From Firmicutes bacterium UBA5499 (GTDB lineage Bacteria; Bacillota; DTU084): DNA of 15,471 nucleotides. Made by a program: the position numbers and the translations under genes. The stretch covers positions 1 through 15,471 of the forward strand of contig DIPB01000200.1 of the NCBI GenBank assembly GCA_002426275.1. Direction: 5' to 3'. Shown piece by piece: positions 6,820 to 13,699 of this stretch. The first letter of the stretch is position 1; each line of letters begins with the position of its first letter. The notes below the pieces were generated by a model. It was not told the origin of the DNA, searched no databases, and saw only the letters and a list, made by a program, of their open reading frames with translations.

Positions 6820-9777
6820 ATGAAACGGTTAACAACAATTTTCGCTTTGCTGTTAGTGCTCATAGTCAGTCTGCATGTAGACGGTGCAGTCAGCACTCAT
6901 TTAAATACCTATGACTGGACCTTAGCTGATAAGCTCAGCCCCCTGCTGGTAGGACGGGAAGGGAATTGTCTGGGCAGCGCTGTCTCCATAAGCCCGCAAA
7001 GTCAAAGGCAGGATGTCGCCCTTGAGGTTAAGTATCAGTTCAACACCCCGCAAAGCTGGTTCACTTTCAGCCAAAAGGGAGCGTGGGATCTCACTGGGCA
7101 GGACAGTTTCAATTTTTCCTGGCGCCAGGATGGTTCTGGGGTGGGCCTGAGCATCTATTTTTTAGACAGCTCTGGCAAATACCTTCTCTACAGCTATGGT
7201 TCAGGCCAGCGGCAGTTGCGGGCTGTAGGCACAGGCTGGGCAAATGTGAAGATCGATTTAAAACGTCCTTGGGCAAATACTGCGCCTAATCTAAGCGATA
7301 TTGTGCAGGTGGCCTTTGGTTTGGATGGGCAGGTCAGCCTGAAAAACAGCGGTCAACTAACTTTCAAAGAAATCTTTTTCCAAGGCAGAATCGAAGCTGA
7401 GAAGAGGATTTTTTCTCTGGGCTACCAGTGGCTGGAGGGTGAGGAAGCACGGGAACACAATTTTTCCGGGGTGGTGAATAAGCCCGGTACAAGCGCAGGC
7501 AAACATCTGTCGCTTTGGAAAGCTAACCCTCCGGCAGCAGAAGGCTATTACGTCACCTATGAGCTAGTTGCGCCTAACGCCGGCAGCTACGATCTGCTGT
7601 TAGCCGGAACTCCGGATAATGTGCCTTGGGCTTCACCGTATACTTGGTCCTTAGACAATGGTGAGTTTCGCAAACCTCTAAAGACCGGTGAGAAGTTATA
7701 TTCAGACAGCTTCAGCTGGAATGTTTTGGCTAAAGATTTACAGCTACCGAGGGGCAAGCACTTCCTTACCATTAAGGTGTCAGATCCACGGGCCAATGAC
7801 GCGCGGTACGTGATGTATATCGACAGCATCTTATTGCAGGAAAGTGCTTATCCTTTTCCTCCAGAAGGTCCAAATAAACCCACAGGTTTGAAGCTGCAGA
7901 CAGCAGAAAGCGGCAACGTGTTCCTGTTAAATGAGCCCATTGTGATCTCAACCCATTTTTTTGCGAATATCGATGCCCTCAGCTGGCAGGTGAAAGACAC
8001 TTTTTCCCAAAAGATTATAGCCCGCGACGAACAAAAAGTTTCCAGCCAGAGCATGCAGCTGCGCTTGCCTATAGCGGAGCCAGGCTGTTATGAACTGACT
8101 GTCTCCATCAAGCATAAGGGGATCGTGGCAGGAAGCAGCGGATTGTCTTTTGCTGTGGTTCGACCCAGTATTTTTCGGGAAAGCCCTTTTGCCAGCGACG
8201 GAGCCATCAGTTGGCTGGCAAAGCCGGAACAATTTGCCCCTCTAGCCTCCTTAATGCAAAAAGCTGGCATCAGCTGGGTGCGGGATCGGATTTCCTGGGG
8301 GGAGGTGGAACCTCAAAAGGGAGTATTTCATTGGGGTAAATATGAAAAGAGCGTAAATGCCCAGCACAAAGCGGGACTTAAGATCAGCATGGTATTCCAT
8401 GGCGCTGCGGATTGGGCCAAAAAACCAGGTCATAAGCTGCCTGAGCCCGAAGCCATGTATCATTTTGCCTATGAGGCAGGGAAGCACTTTGCTGACAGGA
8501 TTCAGGCCTGGGAGATCTGGAACGAAGCCGATCTCGGCTACACCTCAGGAGCAGATACCCCTGCTCAATACGCTGCAGTCTTAAAGGCTGCCTATCTGGG
8601 ATTCAAAGCAGCAGATCCTGAAATTCTGGTGCTCATAGGCGGCTGGGCTGGAATTAGGAATTTTGCAATTCAAACTTTGTATAACGATCTGGACCAATAC
8701 TATGATTATTTTAATTTCCACAGTCACGTACGGAAACCTAATCCCTTTACCACAGCAAAGATTTTAGAGTGGCAGCAATTACTCGGGAAGCTTAAGATCC
8801 AAAAGCCCAGCTGGCTCACTGAGGCGGGTTATGCTATCCCCACAAATCCTGAAGCCCTCTTCAGTCCTGAGGATGCCCTAGACCAGGCGCGCTTTGTGGT
8901 GAAGAGTTTCGTGCAATCACTAGCCTTGGGCGTGGATAAGCATTTCTTTTTCGTCTTTCCCTATTATTTAGAAGGCAGCAGCGAATGGGGGATCCTGCGG
9001 AAGGATCTCACCGTCTATCCGGCTTATGTAGCCCTGGCTAACTTGACGAATACTTTAGGCACAGGACGCTATCTTGGCAAACTTGCCGGAGTCCCGGAAG
9101 CGGTTGAAAGTTTCGTTTTTGACACAGGCTTTGGCAAAGTAGCGGTGTTGTGGTCTGAGCAGGAACTCACCTGGCAGCCAGAAGAATTTGCTAGTGCGCG
9201 GAACATCTTAGGTCAACAGATCGCTAGTGACTTAGCCGTGGGTCCGGATCCCATTTTCCTGCTGGGAGTGGATGAGCTGGTGCCGCAAGGTGATGAGCAG
9301 GAGCTCACCTCTCCTGACCCTAAGGGGCAATCCAGGCTGGTTCCCGTTCTTGAGTGTAACCTCGACTATAACAGGGAACAAGGTGGCTATGCCAGCATGG
9401 GAACAGAGGAGTTCAGCGTCACCTTAACCCTTTATAATTTTGGCCAGGAAGCTTTCCAAGCTGAGGCAAGCCTTGCTCTCCCACAGGCATGGCAGGTATC
9501 TCCCCAAAAGCAAGTGGTAAGGGCAGAGGCAGGGAAGGCCGCTACTTGTACCTTCCTTGTGAATCCACATGAGGCTGTGGAAGAAGAGGTGCTGATCCAT
9601 AGTCTCATCCAGGCGCCAGGGGAGCAGATTTCCCAATCAAGAGTGATGATCTTCCCTGCAGGTCTCTTCACGGCAGAGGCACCCTATCTGCAAGAAAAAA
9701 TCCAGATTGATGGCGACCTAGCAGAATGGAGCAGGAAGCCTATTCAGGTCCGGGAACCTGCCATTGAGGCTTTATGA
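6820..9777 (+). CDS. Secreted modular glycoside hydrolase, paralogue of the first gene, C-terminally truncated within CBM9
   Basis: A 985-residue protein with GGAGGAG at 6811-6817 just before the ATG. The signal peptide is residues 1-23. A CBM11/CIA30-like domain spans about 28-190, a CBM35-like carbohydrate-binding domain about 200-345 (SPYTW, then HFLTIKV and YIDSILL), an Ig-like domain about 355-440, a clan GH-A catalytic domain about 453-740, and a NEW3-like domain about 840-955. Candidate catalytic residues are Glu569 in EIWNEAD and Glu668 in WLTEAGY, both kept, so the enzyme is probably active. From residue 357 it is a close paralogue of the first gene. The CBM9 begins normally (IQIDGDLAEW, to residue 970) but the protein stops 15 residues later, about 180 residues short of its paralogue. 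The following bases open in another frame into an unrelated beta-barrel sequence. The truncation therefore looks real, or reflects a frameshift or assembly junction at about 9730-9775. It is probably in the same operon as the two upstream hydrolases. Confidence 0.88.
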   Translation: MKRLTTIFALLLVLIVSLHVDGAVSTHLNTYDWTLADKLSPLLVGREGNCLGSAVSISPQSQRQDVALEVKYQFNTPQSWFTFSQKGAWDLTGQDSFNFSWRQDGSGVGLSIYFLDSSGKYLLYSYGSGQRQLRAVGTGWANVKIDLKRPWANTAPNLSDIVQVAFGLDGQVSLKNSGQLTFKEIFFQGRIEAEKRIFSLGYQWLEGEEAREHNFSGVVNKPGTSAGKHLSLWKANPPAAEGYYVTYELVAPNAGSYDLLLAGTPDNVPWASPYTWSLDNGEFRKPLKTGEKLYSDSFSWNVLAKDLQLPRGKHFLTIKVSDPRANDARYVMYIDSILLQESAYPFPPEGPNKPTGLKLQTAESGNVFLLNEPIVISTHFFANIDALSWQVKDTFSQKIIARDEQKVSSQSMQLRLPIAEPGCYELTVSIKHKGIVAGSSGLSFAVVRPSIFRESPFASDGAISWLAKPEQFAPLASLMQKAGISWVRDRISWGEVEPQKGVFHWGKYEKSVNAQHKAGLKISMVFHGAADWAKKPGHKLPEPEAMYHFAYEAGKHFADRIQAWEIWNEADLGYTSGADTPAQYAAVLKAAYLGFKAADPEILVLIGGWAGIRNFAIQTLYNDLDQYYDYFNFHSHVRKPNPFTTAKILEWQQLLGKLKIQKPSWLTEAGYAIPTNPEALFSPEDALDQARFVVKSFVQSLALGVDKHFFFVFPYYLEGSSEWGILRKDLTVYPAYVALANLTNTLGTGRYLGKLAGVPEAVESFVFDTGFGKVAVLWSEQELTWQPEEFASARNILGQQIASDLAVGPDPIFLLGVDELVPQGDEQELTSPDPKGQSRLVPVLECNLDYNREQGGYASMGTEEFSVTLTLYNFGQEAFQAEASLALPQAWQVSPQKQVVRAEAGKAATCTFLVNPHEAVEEEVLIHSLIQAPGEQISQSRVMIFPAGLFTAEAPYLQEKIQIDGDLAEWSRKPIQVREPAIEAL
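7888..9729 (+). repeat. Paralogous segment, copy 2 (pairs with 450-2300)
   Basis: This is the duplicate of the core catalytic unit found in the first gene. Similarity ends within the CBM9, at the Trp codon 9727-9729. The copy is preceded by CBM11- and CBM35-like modules instead of an F5/8-C domain, so the catalytic core has been fitted with different binding modules. Confidence 0.9.
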
Positions 9778-10540
9778 TCCGGTAGGGCTACTAGCAAAAG
9801 ATAGGACGGTAACTTATAACCTTGGCTTTAAGAAAAAGACAAATCTCATAGACATTTCAAACTTAAGTATTGATTTAATTGGCAGGCCTTATGATCCATA
9901 TTCACCATATCTAAACAGAGTCTACAATTGGAATATCTCTCTCCATCCAATTGATTGGCTAACTGTAGTTGGTTTAACGAGAGGCAATGTTTATAGCAAG
10001 GAGAAAAATCAGATCTCCACACAAAACTGTTTAGAAGTGCACTTGACACCCGATGTTCGTAAGGTTCCATTGCTCCGGTATATAGATAACTTTTCCACTG
10101 TCGTAGCTTATGAAACAAGAACAGACAAAGCAGTCGCGGCTAAACCAATTCACTTTGGTCAAATGACAGTAGGGCTAAAATCATTAACAGCTAAATTTAC
10201 TCTCTTTGATCGTCCAGCAAAGGAAAAGACTATCTTTTATCAAGAATGGATTTACAAATTGACATCTTCCAGTCAAATCATGTTTGCTTATAAATTACGC
10301 GGCGATAATATAGAAAGAGTAGGCGCTGGGACTAGAAATGCATTTATCCAGTTCAGCAATAAATTGTTAGGCGGAACGCTCTATCTTAAATTAGGTGAAG
10401 ATGGCTTAGATCGGGACATTCCAAGAAGCGGTTTGCCAGAAGAGGATTGGGGAAAGCTGTGGGAACGCTTTGTTGAAGCCGCAAATGGTAGCAATACCAC
10501 CCAAAGAACTTATGGAATAGAGTTTCGGATTAATTTCTAG
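9764..10540 (+). CDS. C-terminal part of an outer-membrane beta-barrel-like protein (probable gene fragment)
   Basis: The frame is open from 9722, but the first start-like codon is TTG at 9764, inside the preceding gene and without a recognisable ribosome binding site. The 258-residue product has no signal peptide. It is rich in alternating hydrophobic/polar strands with short polar turns and ends in TYGIEFRINF. That places hydrophobic residues at -1, -3, -5, -7 and -9 with a terminal Phe, the classical C-terminal recognition signal of BAM-assembled outer-membrane barrels. I infer the last half or so of a barrel whose N-terminal export signal is missing. Base composition is clearly lower in GC than upstream (hand count 19/60 at 10201-10260 against 29/60 at 9181-9240). 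It may be a pseudogene produced by deletion or recombination, or the 3' part of a frameshifted longer gene. It is not assigned to a named family. Confidence 0.55.
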   Translation: MRLYDPVGLLAKDRTVTYNLGFKKKTNLIDISNLSIDLIGRPYDPYSPYLNRVYNWNISLHPIDWLTVVGLTRGNVYSKEKNQISTQNCLEVHLTPDVRKVPLLRYIDNFSTVVAYETRTDKAVAAKPIHFGQMTVGLKSLTAKFTLFDRPAKEKTIFYQEWIYKLTSSSQIMFAYKLRGDNIERVGAGTRNAFIQFSNKLLGGTLYLKLGEDGLDRDIPRSGLPEEDWGKLWERFVEAANGSNTTQRTYGIEFRINF

Positions 10541-10545
10541 AACTT

Positions 10546-10644
10546 TTGTTGATTGTTAAAGAAGAGGCCAATGATTTATTGAAGGATCCTGGGGCAGCGA
10601 AGAAAGGGCTATTCACAACGTTTACGAGGGGAGAATTAGAATGA
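10546..10644 (+). other. Short orphan reading frame ending in an ATGA overlap with the next gene
   Basis: This frame is open from 10534, after a TAA at 10531. It reads about 30 charged residues (VKEEANDLLKDPGAAKK, then FTTFTRGELE) and ends with a TGA at 10642-10644 that overlaps the ATG of the next gene. TTG codons at 10546 and 10549 are the only starts and have no ribosome binding site. The composition looks like real protein, possibly the tail of a lost gene (a RecG-like C-terminus came to mind but is not convincing). It could equally be chance. Confidence 0.25.
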
Positions 10645-11174
10645 AAAAAATAACGGTATTACCACTTTTGTCTTTTTTAGTTTTGGCTTTTCTAGAGATT
10701 AGCTATGCAGCACCACCGGCAAAGCCGGCACACACTGTTTGGATTGAGGCTGAAACTGCTAAGGGGCCAGGTCTTAAAAAGGAAAGTGGCGACAATTATG
10801 GAGGCGGCAGATACGAGGTTTACGGGCAAGCAAGTAGTAAGCATGAGATGTACTGGGACTTTATTATCCCGGAAACTGGTTACTATTCACTGCAACTGGG
10901 TGCTCAGTCAGTTTCGAACTTTTGCTCTCCTTATTATTGGTGGATCGATACTAGCGATAAACAGTTTTTTAAGGGTGGAAAAGGGCGAGAAGTTAACACC
11001 TATTCAGAAAGTGGCTTCTGCTGGCATGTTTTGACAATCAATGCTGACGAATGGGTGCTCCTGGAGAAGGGACCTCATCGGTTTTACCTTGAAACTAGCG
11101 AGAGTCGAAACTGGGAGGACGAAGCAGTTAGTTTAAACCTTGATGCTATTTTTCTAAAGTTACAAAAAAAATAA
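10641..11174 (+). CDS. Small secreted CBM35-like carbohydrate-binding protein
   Basis: A 177-residue protein with GAGGGGAG at 10626-10633 seven bases before the ATG. The signal peptide is residues 1-23 (SYA/A). A short Pro/Ala linker follows, then one CBM35/CBM6-like (malectin-like) domain filling the rest: VWIEAE at 33-38, MYWDFIIPETGYYSL at 70-84, SPYYWWID at 96-103, GPHRFYLETSESR, and LNLDAIFLKL at the end. There is no catalytic domain, so a glycan-binding role in the periplasm or outside the cell is inferred. Cys95 and Cys127 are placed to form a disulfide; they are also present in the next gene and absent from the related module in the large hydrolase at 6820. It sits 100 nt after the beta-barrel fragment and 109 nt before its own paralogue. 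Base composition is AT-rich compared with the hydrolases. CBM subfamily and ligand are unknown. Confidence 0.85.
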   Translation: MKKITVLPLLSFLVLAFLEISYAAPPAKPAHTVWIEAETAKGPGLKKESGDNYGGGRYEVYGQASSKHEMYWDFIIPETGYYSLQLGAQSVSNFCSPYYWWIDTSDKQFFKGGKGREVNTYSESGFCWHVLTINADEWVLLEKGPHRFYLETSESRNWEDEAVSLNLDAIFLKLQKK

Positions 11175-11283
11175 GAGCTTAAAGTTCGCTAGAAGAGGCA
11201 GTTGAGGTTTAGGTCTGAGCTCAAAACCTATAAAGTCTTTCAAATGATTATGTTGGCTAATAAAATGAAGTAGGAGGGTTAAG

Positions 11284-12189
11284 ATGAATAAGAGATTTAC
11301 AGAACAGCTTCTTTGTACCTTGCTCATGTTGGTTTTTCTTGGAGTTTCGCAAGCATTTTCTCCAGACTCTCCGCCAACCCCTCCAGAAAAACCTCCCCAC
11401 ACAATTTGGATTGAGGCGGAAGATGGGGAAGGAACATTTATAACAAAAGACAACAGTGCCCTTTATGGGGGGCGGCACATTGAACAAGCTGGTCCGGGGA
11501 CCATATATTGGGATTTTGTAGCTCCCGAATCAGGTTATTATTCTTTTCTTTTAGGAGCTCAATCTACTACAACTTTTTGTTCTCCTTATAACTGGTGGAT
11601 TGATGTTGGGGCTCAAATCAACTTTAATGCCCACACAGGAAATGGACAAGAAAGTGCGTTTTATTATGAAACGGGCCATTGTTGGCATTTCTGGACGCCG
11701 GAGAGGAGTGATTTTGTCCTTTTAGAAGAAGGACCCCATCGACTTTATATTGAGTTTTCAGAGCCACGTGCTTTTCCCGGTGGGGCTATTAATATCAATT
11801 TCGACGCAATTGCTATAACTTTTGAGGGAGGGATAGCTGCTGGGAAGATTTCAGATCTGAGGCTTTCATCCCCTAATCTTGTCTTAAATTCAACAGATCG
11901 GACCTATGTTGATTTAAGCTTTGATGTAACTTCAACTAAGGAAGGCACTCTCACAGAGGGTGTAGAAGCTACGTTAGAAATTTTCGACCTAAAAGGGAAG
12001 CTGGTTAAAACAATAGCCAATAACCACGTCTACGAAGAAGGTCAGCAAAGCGAAAGATGGGATGGCACTGATAATAATGGTAAAAAAGTAACAAGCGGTA
12101 TGTATATTGTGATGTTCTCGTATAAAGATGTGTCATATGGGAAATTCCAAAAGGCTAAACCTAAAGTGATTAACGTGTTTTTCAAATAA
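11284..12189 (+). CDS. Secreted CBM35-like protein with C-terminal FlgD-like Ig domain
   Basis: A 301-residue protein with AGGAGGG at 11272-11278 five bases before the ATG. The signal peptide is residues 1-24 (SQA/F) and a Pro-rich linker covers about 26-38. The CBM35-like domain at about 40-182 is a clear paralogue of the preceding protein: IWIEAE, IYWDFVAPESGYYSF, SPYNWWID, GPHRLYIEFSEPR, INFDAIAI. It keeps the same cysteine pair (Cys99, Cys133). The last ~110 residues are a FlgD-like Ig domain (EIFDLKGKLVKTI, then WDGTDNNGKKVTSGMYIVMF), the same type as at the C-terminus of the GH50-like enzyme. Such tails in secreted proteins of other phyla are associated with cell-surface attachment or sorting; that role here is an inference. 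No enzymatic motif is visible. It is the last intact gene before the terminator at 12477. Confidence 0.87.
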   Translation: MNKRFTEQLLCTLLMLVFLGVSQAFSPDSPPTPPEKPPHTIWIEAEDGEGTFITKDNSALYGGRHIEQAGPGTIYWDFVAPESGYYSFLLGAQSTTTFCSPYNWWIDVGAQINFNAHTGNGQESAFYYETGHCWHFWTPERSDFVLLEEGPHRLYIEFSEPRAFPGGAININFDAIAITFEGGIAAGKISDLRLSSPNLVLNSTDRTYVDLSFDVTSTKEGTLTEGVEATLEIFDLKGKLVKTIANNHVYEEGQQSERWDGTDNNGKKVTSGMYIVMFSYKDVSYGKFQKAKPKVINVFFK

Positions 12190-12418
12190 GGCGCATAAAG
12201 AGCTGTGGGAGATTTCGGTAATTAGGGAGCGTCTAGCTAAAAGGCTATTAACGGTGTTGCGGGAGCACTCACAACTTTTTGCAATGCCCTCGCTGGCTGA
12301 TTCCCTGGCTATGGAGCTGGAGGATCTCTCTGTAATTTGTCATACGCTGACCCCCCTTAAATTTATTACACTAAACCAGTGCATAAATTCAATATCACAC
12401 AAAAACTTGCTTGGCTAA
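12185..12418 (+). pseudogene. Possible remnant of a lost gene's 3' end
   Basis: Directly overlapping the end of the preceding gene in another frame is an uninterrupted stretch of about 77 codons. It reads like natural helical protein at first (KELWEISVIRERLAKRLL, then LADSLAMELEDLSVI) and less so after about 12360. It has no good start codon or ribosome binding site. The pattern suggests the decayed 3' end of a gene joined here by deletion. I cannot name the family, and a chance open frame is not excluded. Confidence 0.3.
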
Positions 12419-12476
12419 ATCCGCGTGAGCATGGCTCAATTATTGCTCATTTTGGCCGAAATAAACATTACGGACA

Positions 12477-12527
12477 AAAAGCCCTGCGAAGCCTTGTGCC
12501 TATAAGGTTTGCGGGGCTTTTGTTTTT
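12477..12527 (+). terminator. Rho-independent terminator
   Basis: AAAAGCCCTGCGAAGCCTT at 12477-12495 pairs with AAGGTTTGCGGGGCTTTT at 12504-12521, with few mismatches and G-U pairs, across a loop of about 8 bases. The T-rich run TTTTGTTTTT at 12518-12527 follows. It would end transcription from the hydrolase/CBM region and insulate the LacI unit downstream. Confidence 0.85.
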
Positions 12528-12579
12528 GGTCATCTATTGTGAGATTGTCCCAGGTATCATGGAATTTACGCTAATAAAA

Positions 12580-12599
12580 TTTTATGACGTTTTATGACG
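12580..12599 (+). repeat. Tandem 10-bp direct repeat upstream of the lacI-type promoter
   Basis: TTTTATGACG occurs twice head to tail, at 12580-12589 and 12590-12599, ending 17 bases before the -35 element. A 10-bp period puts both copies on the same DNA face. This suits a transcription-factor site or AT-rich upstream element, but no regulator is identified. Confidence 0.55.
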
Positions 12600-12616
12600 G
12601 AAAAGTTAAAAAAGTA

Positions 12617-12645
12617 TTGCCATAATGATAAGCACATGATATAAT
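12617..12645 (+). promoter_or_regulatory. Sigma-70/SigA-type promoter of the LacI-family gene
   Basis: The -35 is TTGCCA at 12617-12622 and the -10 is a consensus TATAAT at 12640-12645, with an optimal 17-bp spacer. Transcription should begin at about 12652, inside the operator palindrome, and about 23 bases before the ATG. It is the best promoter in the window and lies just after the terminator. Confidence 0.85.
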
Positions 12646-12658
12646 TAAAGCGATTTAA
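12645..12658 (+). promoter_or_regulatory. LacI-family operator O1 (TTAAA-N-CG-N-TTTAA) over the transcription start
   Basis: TTAAAGCGATTTAA is a palindrome with the central CpG typical of LacI/GalR-family sites. It shares its first T with the -10 hexamer and covers the expected start point, so bound repressor would block initiation. The same arms and CpG recur at 13700-13713. Autorepression is inferred. Confidence 0.75.
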
Positions 12659-12674
12659 AAGAGGAGAACAATTT

Positions 12675-13682
12675 ATGATCGTTAAGCTGAAGGATATTGC
12701 TAAACGCGCGGGAGTATCGCAGGCGACAGTATCGCTGGCGCTGAATGACAGCCCGTTGGTACGTGTCGAGACAGCCGAACATATTAAAGAATTGGCGAAA
12801 GATTTAGGCTATCAGCCCAACACGCTAGCGCGCGGCTTGGCCCGGCGCAGGAGCGGCACTATCGGTTTGGTGGTCCCGGATATTGAAAGCGCCTATTATG
12901 CTCAGCTCATTAGGCATATTGACGACGCAACGCAACGCGCGGGGTATAAGCTGCTTTTGGCTATATCCAATGATTCGCTGCAGAAGGAACGTTCAATTTT
13001 AGGCGGCTTTCTTGCCAATAAGGTAGAAGGTGTGCTCATAGCTCCCATTAACAAAGAACAAGATGATCTGACTTATTTGGAAGCGCTGAAGATGCACGGC
13101 ACTCCTCTGGTTTTCACTTCCGCGTATTATCCGGGTGTAAACGCACCGTTTGTGATGACGGATCTGGCAGAAGGCACTTATTTGCTGGTGAAGTATTTGC
13201 TGTCTTCAGGCCACAGAAAAATAGCGTTTCTCTGCGGTTCGAAGCGGGTGAGCACCACGTATTTGCGCTTGGAAGGTTATGCCAGGGCTATGCAGGAGTT
13301 TGGGCTGAAGGTTGATCCGTCCGCTTACTTGGAATGCAGAGCCGTAGATTACGATCAAGGTTATAAGGCAGCCGTGGACATCGCCGCTCGGAGGCCGGAC
13401 GCAATTATAACCATGAATGATATGATGGCGCTGGGCGTGATCAATGCGCTGCTTTCTTTGAACATCCGCGTGCCGGAAGACATTTCCGTGGCCGGCTATG
13501 ACAACAATATTTTCTCGCGCATCAGCTTCGTTCCCATCACCACTGTGGCGCAAGATTTAAAGAGCCTCGGACGGTACAGCGTGGCCATGCTGCAAAAGAT
13601 TTTGCAGGGAGAAGAAATCGTAGCCGGCCAGAAGCTGGAGCCTAAGCTGGTGATCCGGCAGTCTACGGCCATAAAGAAATAA
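12675..13682 (+). CDS. LacI/GalR-family transcriptional repressor
   Basis: A 335-residue protein, the usual family length. GAGGAG at 12661-12666 lies eight bases before the ATG. The N-terminal helix-turn-helix is residues 4-23 (LKDIAKRAGVSQATVSLALN). The hinge helix is about 49-58 (NTLARGLARR) with the family Leu (Leu55) that wedges into a central CpG, which matches the CpG in both nearby palindromes. Residues 60-330 are the periplasmic-binding-protein-like sensor domain (IGLVVPDI, HRKIAFLCG, DAIITMNDMMALGVI, DISVAGYDN). The effector is not readable from sequence; the adjoining alpha-L-rhamnosidase suggests rhamnose or a rhamnosyl-oligosaccharide. It probably regulates itself through 12645-12658 and the rhamnosidase through 13700-13713. 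It has its own promoter and is separated from the upstream genes by a terminator. Confidence 0.95.
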   Translation: MIVKLKDIAKRAGVSQATVSLALNDSPLVRVETAEHIKELAKDLGYQPNTLARGLARRRSGTIGLVVPDIESAYYAQLIRHIDDATQRAGYKLLLAISNDSLQKERSILGGFLANKVEGVLIAPINKEQDDLTYLEALKMHGTPLVFTSAYYPGVNAPFVMTDLAEGTYLLVKYLLSSGHRKIAFLCGSKRVSTTYLRLEGYARAMQEFGLKVDPSAYLECRAVDYDQGYKAAVDIAARRPDAIITMNDMMALGVINALLSLNIRVPEDISVAGYDNNIFSRISFVPITTVAQDLKSLGRYSVAMLQKILQGEEIVAGQKLEPKLVIRQSTAIKK

Positions 13683-13699
13683 AAAAATTTCACAAATAA

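Noticed and set aside
9720..9790. Insertion sequence or prophage boundary at the gene-fusion point
   Set aside because: No terminal inverted repeat, target duplication or transposase sequence is visible on either side.
11204..11232. Inverted repeat AGGTTT...AAACCT in the gap between the two small CBM genes, as a terminator
   Set aside because: The stem is only six pairs, the loop is long and no T-tract follows.
12379..12597. 72-codon open frame on the + strand
   Set aside because: It runs through the terminator hairpin and the tandem repeat, lacks a ribosome binding site and reads as unlikely protein after the hairpin.
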